DNA of 64,000 bases from NCBI GenBank assembly GCA_029204225.1, contig CM055097.1, forward strand, positions 10,920,230-10,984,229, in the 5' to 3' direction. This document shows positions 38,001-44,000 of this stretch, piece after piece; positions within the stretch are counted from its first letter, which is position 1; each line of letters opens with the position of its first letter. The notes under the pieces were generated by a model. It did not search any database and had not been told where the DNA came from. It worked only from the letters and a program-made list of their open reading frames with translations. The DNA comes from Diphasiastrum complanatum (taxonomy: Eukaryota; Streptophyta; Lycopodiopsida; Lycopodiales; Lycopodiaceae). Position numbers and translations under genes: made by a program.

Positions 38001-41000
38001 AGAGAGGTAGGAGATTGCACTTCAGCTCAAGATGCTTGGGAGACTTTGCAAAAGGTCTATGAATCCAAGAACCAAACTAGAATGTTAGCTTTGAAGAATC
38101 AAATCTATAGAAGCTATCAAAAGAAAGGAGAGAGTGCACATACTTTTGTCCTAAGAGTAAAGGAATTGAACAAAGAGCTAGCCTTTATAGGTGACCCTAT
38201 CAAGGATGAAGAGCTTGTTCAACTCATATTGAATGGACTAAGCTTTGAATTTGACAATTTGGTTCAGGGATATGCAATTATGGGTAAGCTACCCATACTT
38301 GAAGAACTCCAAGGCACACTCATGGCCGAGGAATCAAGAAGGAGCCAAATGCAAGAGAGGATGGATAGGCTTTCCATCCAAGGTGGAGATGACCAAGCTC
38401 TCTTCACCAAAGGCAAAGGCAAGTCCAAAGGCAAAGGATCAACATTCAAGAAGTCTACAAAGCTTGAGGATCAAGAAGGACCCCCAAAGGCATCTCCATC
38501 AACCACCAAAGTCAAGAAGGACAAATCAAAGGTGAAGTGCTACTATTGTAGCAAGATGGGGCATTATGCCTCGGAATGCTTCAAGAGGAAGCAAGATCAA
38601 AGCCAAGCCAACATGAGCAAAGAGGAGGAGGAGGAGAGTTCACATGAGGACTCTCTCATGATGTCCATATTTTCTTCAACAAGCTTCAAAGGAGAAGATC
38701 CTTGGTGGATTGACTCGGGTGCTAGTTCACACATGACTAGTAAAAGGGAGTTTTTCTCTTCTCTCTTATCTTATGATGGACCTATAAAGTCTATCTATAC
38801 AGCAAATGATGAAGCTTGTAAGATTGAAGGAGTTGGTAGCATTCCCCTTTGCTTAGGATCTTCCAAAAAGATCAACATAGAAGGTGTTTTGTACATTCCT
38901 ACAATAACAAAGAATCTACTAAGTGTTGGCCAAATGGTAGACAATGGTTTCAATGTTGACTTTGCTTCAAATGAATGTTTCATCAAGAAGAAGGGTAAGA
39001 TAGTGGCTAAGGGCACTAGACTTGGCAAACTTTATAAGCTGGATGCATTTGTGGATACTAATGTTGTCATGTTGGCCGAGAAGAGCAAGATATCTACCTT
39101 TACTTTATGGCACAAAAGACTTGGACATGTCAACTCGGGTTCCATGGAGGCTATGATCAAGGAGGAGTATGCTTTAGGCCTACCAAGGTCTATTGGGAAG
39201 GAAGACAAGGTTTGTGAAGCTTGTGCCTTATCCAAGGCACATAAGAAGGTGTTTCCTAACTCCATCACAAAGTCATCTCATCCTCTTGAACTCATACACT
39301 CGGATGTGCACATTGCTAGCACCAAATCTAATGGAGGTTCATCCATGTTTTTAACCTTCATTGATGACTACTCAAGATATTGTTGGGTGTTCTTACTTTC
39401 CTTCAAGTCTCAAGTATTTGATACTTTTGTAAAGTTCAAGTTGTTTGTGGAAAAGCATCATAATCATAGCATCAAGATTCTTAGAAGTGACAATGGTGGA
39501 GAATTCATCTCCAATGAGTTCAAGGCCTTTTGTGAGGAGGAAGGGATCAAGAAAGAGACTTCTTGTCCTTACACTCCTCAACAAAATGGAGTTGCTGAAA
39601 GAAGGAATAGAACATTATGTGAATGTTCTAAGGCTTTAAGATTAGATGCTTGTTTGCCCAAATCCTTTTGGGGTGAGTCTCTTGTATGTGCAAACTACTT
39701 GATGAATAGGGTGTCTTGCAAAGCAATTGAAGGCAAAACTCCTTATGAGATGTTGTATGAAAAGAAACCCAATCTTAATCACTTGAAAGTTTTTGGGTGT
39801 ATATGTTATGTGCATGTGCCATTGGAAACAAGAACCAAGGAGGATCCATCTTCCACAAGAGGGATCATGCTTGGATATGCAAGCTCAAGCAAGGGCTACA
39901 AAGTCTATCTCCCATCCTTGAACAAATTTGTTGTTTCAAGGGATGTCATCTTTGATGAACATCATATGCATATGCTTGAAAAAGGCTCAAGTGCTCCAAC
40001 AATCAAGAAGAAGATGGCCGAGGAGCAAGATCTTGGTTTTGAGGAGGAGCTCATGGAGGAGCAAGCACCAAACCCACCTATCACACCAAGGAGATCTTCA
40101 AGGGCAAAAGTGGAGCCATCAAGGCTCACATATCAAGGCAAAGGACAGCAAGTTGAGGGTATCTCATCCACTTCTTATGCTTTATCTAGTTTTGAAGAAC
40201 CGTCTAACGTTGAAGATGCATTGAACTCCAAAGAATGGTATAAAGCTATGTTGGATGAGTATGATGCCTTGATTGAGAATGAAACTTGGTTGCTTGTTGA
40301 GAGACCTCAAAGGAATGTAATAGGATGCAAGTGGGTCTTCAAGCTTAAGTTGAATGCAAATGGGAGTGTTAACAAACATAAAGCAAGATTAGTTGCAAAA
40401 GGTTATGCTCAAGAGAGAGGGATAGACTATGAGGAAACTTTTGCACCCGTGGCCAAGATGGTCACAATAAGACTAATCATTGCACTTGCATCACATTTTG
40501 GATGGATTCTATGTCAAATGGATGTCTCTAATGCTTTCTTGAATGGTTTTTGGGAAGAGGATATCTATATGGAGCAGCCACAAGGGTTCATCAAGCATGG
40601 AATGGAGAACAAAGTATGCCATCTCCAAAGAAGCATCTATGGCTTGAAGCAAGCCTCGAGATCTTGGAATTCAAGACTACATTGCTATCTTATTTCACTT
40701 TCTTTTGTTCAAAGTGAATATGATCCCACTCTTTACATTAAGTTTGATGATGTTGGTATTGTACTTTTACTCATTTATGTAGATGACATCATCATTAGTG
40801 GAAATAGTGTTGATGGTATTGAAAAAATCAAGATAGATCTATCCTTAGAGTTCAAGATGGTAGATCTAGGGTGTCTTCACTTCATCTTAGGCATAGAAGT
40901 ACTTAGAGGGTCTGATTTTATCTTTATAAGTCAAGTAAACTATGCTCAAAGTCTTTTGAAGAAGTTTAAGATGGAAGTATGCAAAAGTGTTGACACACCA

Positions 41001-44000
41001 ATGGAGCAAGATGTAAAAGTGCCAAATGAAGATGATGAAAGATCCTTCATGGACATCACTTTGTTTAGGCAACTTATAGGTTCCTTAATGTGGATCACTA
41101 TAACTAGACCAGATCTTAGCTTTAGTGTATGTAGGTTGAGCCAATCCATGCAAAAGCCATTGAATATCCATTGGAAAAAGGCTAAGAGGATTCTAAGACA
41201 CATCTCGGGTACATTGGATTTTGGGATTCTATATAGAGGAGATGTGATTAACCTTCATGCATTTAGTGATTCAGATTTTGCAGGGGAAAAGAGGGATAGG
41301 AAATCAACAAGTGCCTATTCAACTTTCATAGGAGAAGGTGTGGTTTCATGGCTTTCAAAAAAGCAAGAAACTATATCTCTATCTTCAACCGAGGCCGAGT
41401 ACAAAGCTTTGACAACCACTACAAAGGAGGTACTTTGGATCAAGAGATTATTGGTGGAACTAAAGATCATGGATTCAGAGGAGGCACCAATCATCTACAA
41501 TGACAATATATCAGCCCAACACCTTGCATCTAACCCAATCTTCCATGCAAGATCTAAGCACATTGAGATATGCCATCACTTTGTGAGAGAAATGGTGCAA
41601 GCCAAGGAGATTGCTTTGGAGCATGTTCCAAGCAATGAATGTGTAGCTAATCTACTTACTAAACCACTTCAAAAGACACCTTTTATGAAGTTCAGATCAT
41701 CACTTGGAGTGATTAGTAAAGCAATGATTGAACCAAGCTAGATAGTGAGGAGGAGTGTTAAAAATTCACAATTCTAGCTTGACTAGTTTTGGTCATATGA
41801 CTTGTAAATAGTTAGATGGTCATGATGTGGCTTGTCACACGTGCCAAATAGCATAGGATTCCATTCATAAGGATGTTCTCAAGTAGACCTAAGTGTTAGA
41901 ACCTTTGGAATGAGTCCAAATTATGCTTAGATACAAGGGAGAAAAAATAGGAGCTATTTTTGGTAATTTTTGCATTGTTGAGGGATCTCCAAGATTCCAA
42001 CCCTAACTTGGTAGGGATGAAAGATCCACCAAAATTAGCATTAGGGATAGGTTTAGGGCTACTCATACCTGCCCAAAACCGTGATGGATCATGTATATAT
42101 AGGTGATGATATCTCACCAAAATCAATCAAGCAATTTCATGTTTTTTCTCTCATAATGGTGCAATTGCTCTCTATGTTCATAATTGTTTGAGTACTTGTG
42201 ATTACTAATGATTATAGGATTGAATGTAGGTCTGGTGTACAGTACTCAGACTGTGGGAGGCCGTACTTTCACACGTGTGAAGCCTTCTTCAAGGATTTGG
42301 GCCATTTAGTGAGGTTCAAGCATAGATTTTTGATGGATTTTGATGGTTCAACTTGTGCTAATCTTATGAAATCATAATCTATTGTTTCCCTCATCATTTC
42401 AAGTGTTTTAGGATCCTTATTTGCTGTAATTTTTACAGCTATAAGTGTAGTCCTATATCAGGATGGTAGATCGGTTGCTTTTGAAAGCAAAAATTTGGAT
42501 CCTACTCAAAGGCGGTATTCCACCTATGATAAGGAACTTTTGCAATTATTCATGCCTTAAAAATTTGGAGGCATTATTTATATGGATCCAAATTTATCAT
42601 AATAACTAACCATCAAGCATTAAAGTACATTAATGATGCGGTTGACCTTAGAGGTCATAAAGCTAGATGGTCATAGATGCTCCAAGAATTTCATTATGAC
42701 ATTGAGTACCGGAGGGGTACATCTAATAATGTCGCGGATGCCTTAAGCCGAATTGGAGAGGTAAATCAGCTAAGCTTTTCTGAGATCCAACCTGAGTTAT
42801 ATCTGTCCTTAAGAGATTTGTGTCAGACCGATAGGTACTTCGGTTGTATTTGGCTAGACGTCTTGGTAGGTACTTCTAGATCTAGACGTGGCCTTGGAAT
42901 GCACGATTCCAAGATTTCTCCTCAGGACAAGATATTAAGGGATTATTGCATAAGGAATGGGTTACTTTTCCAGAATGGGAAAGTTTGTGTGCCATAAAAT
43001 GATGATATTAGGGCCCAAATCCTGCATGAATGTCATGATAGCCCATGTGCGAGGCACCCTGGCTCACAAAGGACGCTTGACCTAATAAAAAGGAACTTTT
43101 ATTGGCCAAATCTAAAAGGTCATTCGCAAATGTGGAAAATTCCAAGTAAATAAAGCTGAAAGACTTAAGGTAGCTGGTTTGTTAGTTCCGTTGGAAATTC
43201 CAAAAAGTAAATGGGAAAGTATTTCCATAGATTTTGCGGTTGAGCTACCTTGGACGGGGAAGCAAAATGATGCTATTTGAGTTATACTTGACAAACTAAC
43301 CAGCATGGCGCATTCATTCCAACCAGGCAGTTTGTCAAAGCTTCGGAACTTGCTCAGATTTTCGTGGAAAAGTTGTTCAGGTTGTTTGTTTTGCCGAATG
43401 ATATTGTTAGTGATCAGGATTCTAAGTTCACTAGCAAATTCTGCCAAGCGGTCTTTGAGAAATTGGAGACCACCTTAAGGCTAGGGTCTACAGATCATCC
43501 TGAATCGGATGGTCAAACTGAAAGGACGAACCAGTCTTTGGAAGATATGCTTTGTGCATATGTTTCCAAGAGATAGTCGAATTGGGAAAGGTACCTTCCA
43601 ATGATTGAGTTTGCGTATAACAACGCAAAACATTCAACGACGGGTTTTAGTCCATTCATTTTGATGTATGGTTTCCAACCTCGAGCCCCAATCTCCGTTG
43701 GCAGGGAGATGGCTGATGGCTCTAGTAATGGTATGGGACGCTGTTAGGGTCAGAGATCGGATCTCACTTGTTACAGGTCACAAGCCTAGGCACGGAGGGT
43801 GGATCTGGATTGGATCCTACAACGGGGCAGATCGTGTGACGTTCAGTTCCTAGTGGGTAACCGGCACCTAGCGGTTTGCGGTAAAGAAGGTTGTAACACA
43901 CACACACAACTTTATCAATGTCTTTTCCATGCCAAAAGGCATATAAGATGAATGAGTACATGTCAAGTGTGGATACAATGAGGAGCGTATGAAACGTCTC

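Larger units (their letters stand above)
36280..42437 (+). mobile_element. copia-3, young and apparently intact Ty1/copia element
   Basis: LTRs of 682 bp each (36280-36961 and 41756-42437) differ at two positions by eye (C/T and G/T near the right end). The target duplication is GCTAT (36275-36279 and 42438-42442). The primer site directly follows the 5' LTR, a single full-length polyprotein frame is open, and a purine tract precedes the 3' LTR. Every expected part is present, so it may be able to move. Confidence 0.97.
31771..43894 (+). mobile_element. Chromovirus A, old element split by copia-2 and copia-3
   Basis: Its pieces are 31771-32030 and 34589-36279 (Gag to the start of RNase H), 42438-43703 (RNase H to integrase) and 43704-43894 (partial LTR). 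The reading matches across both insertions: [12 protein letters not shown] in Gag, and ETNASDYAI joined to [15 protein letters not shown] in RNase H. The zinc knuckle and protease are deleted, and several stops are present. It belongs to the same family as chromovirus B and the fragment at 8900-10700. Confidence 0.85.
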
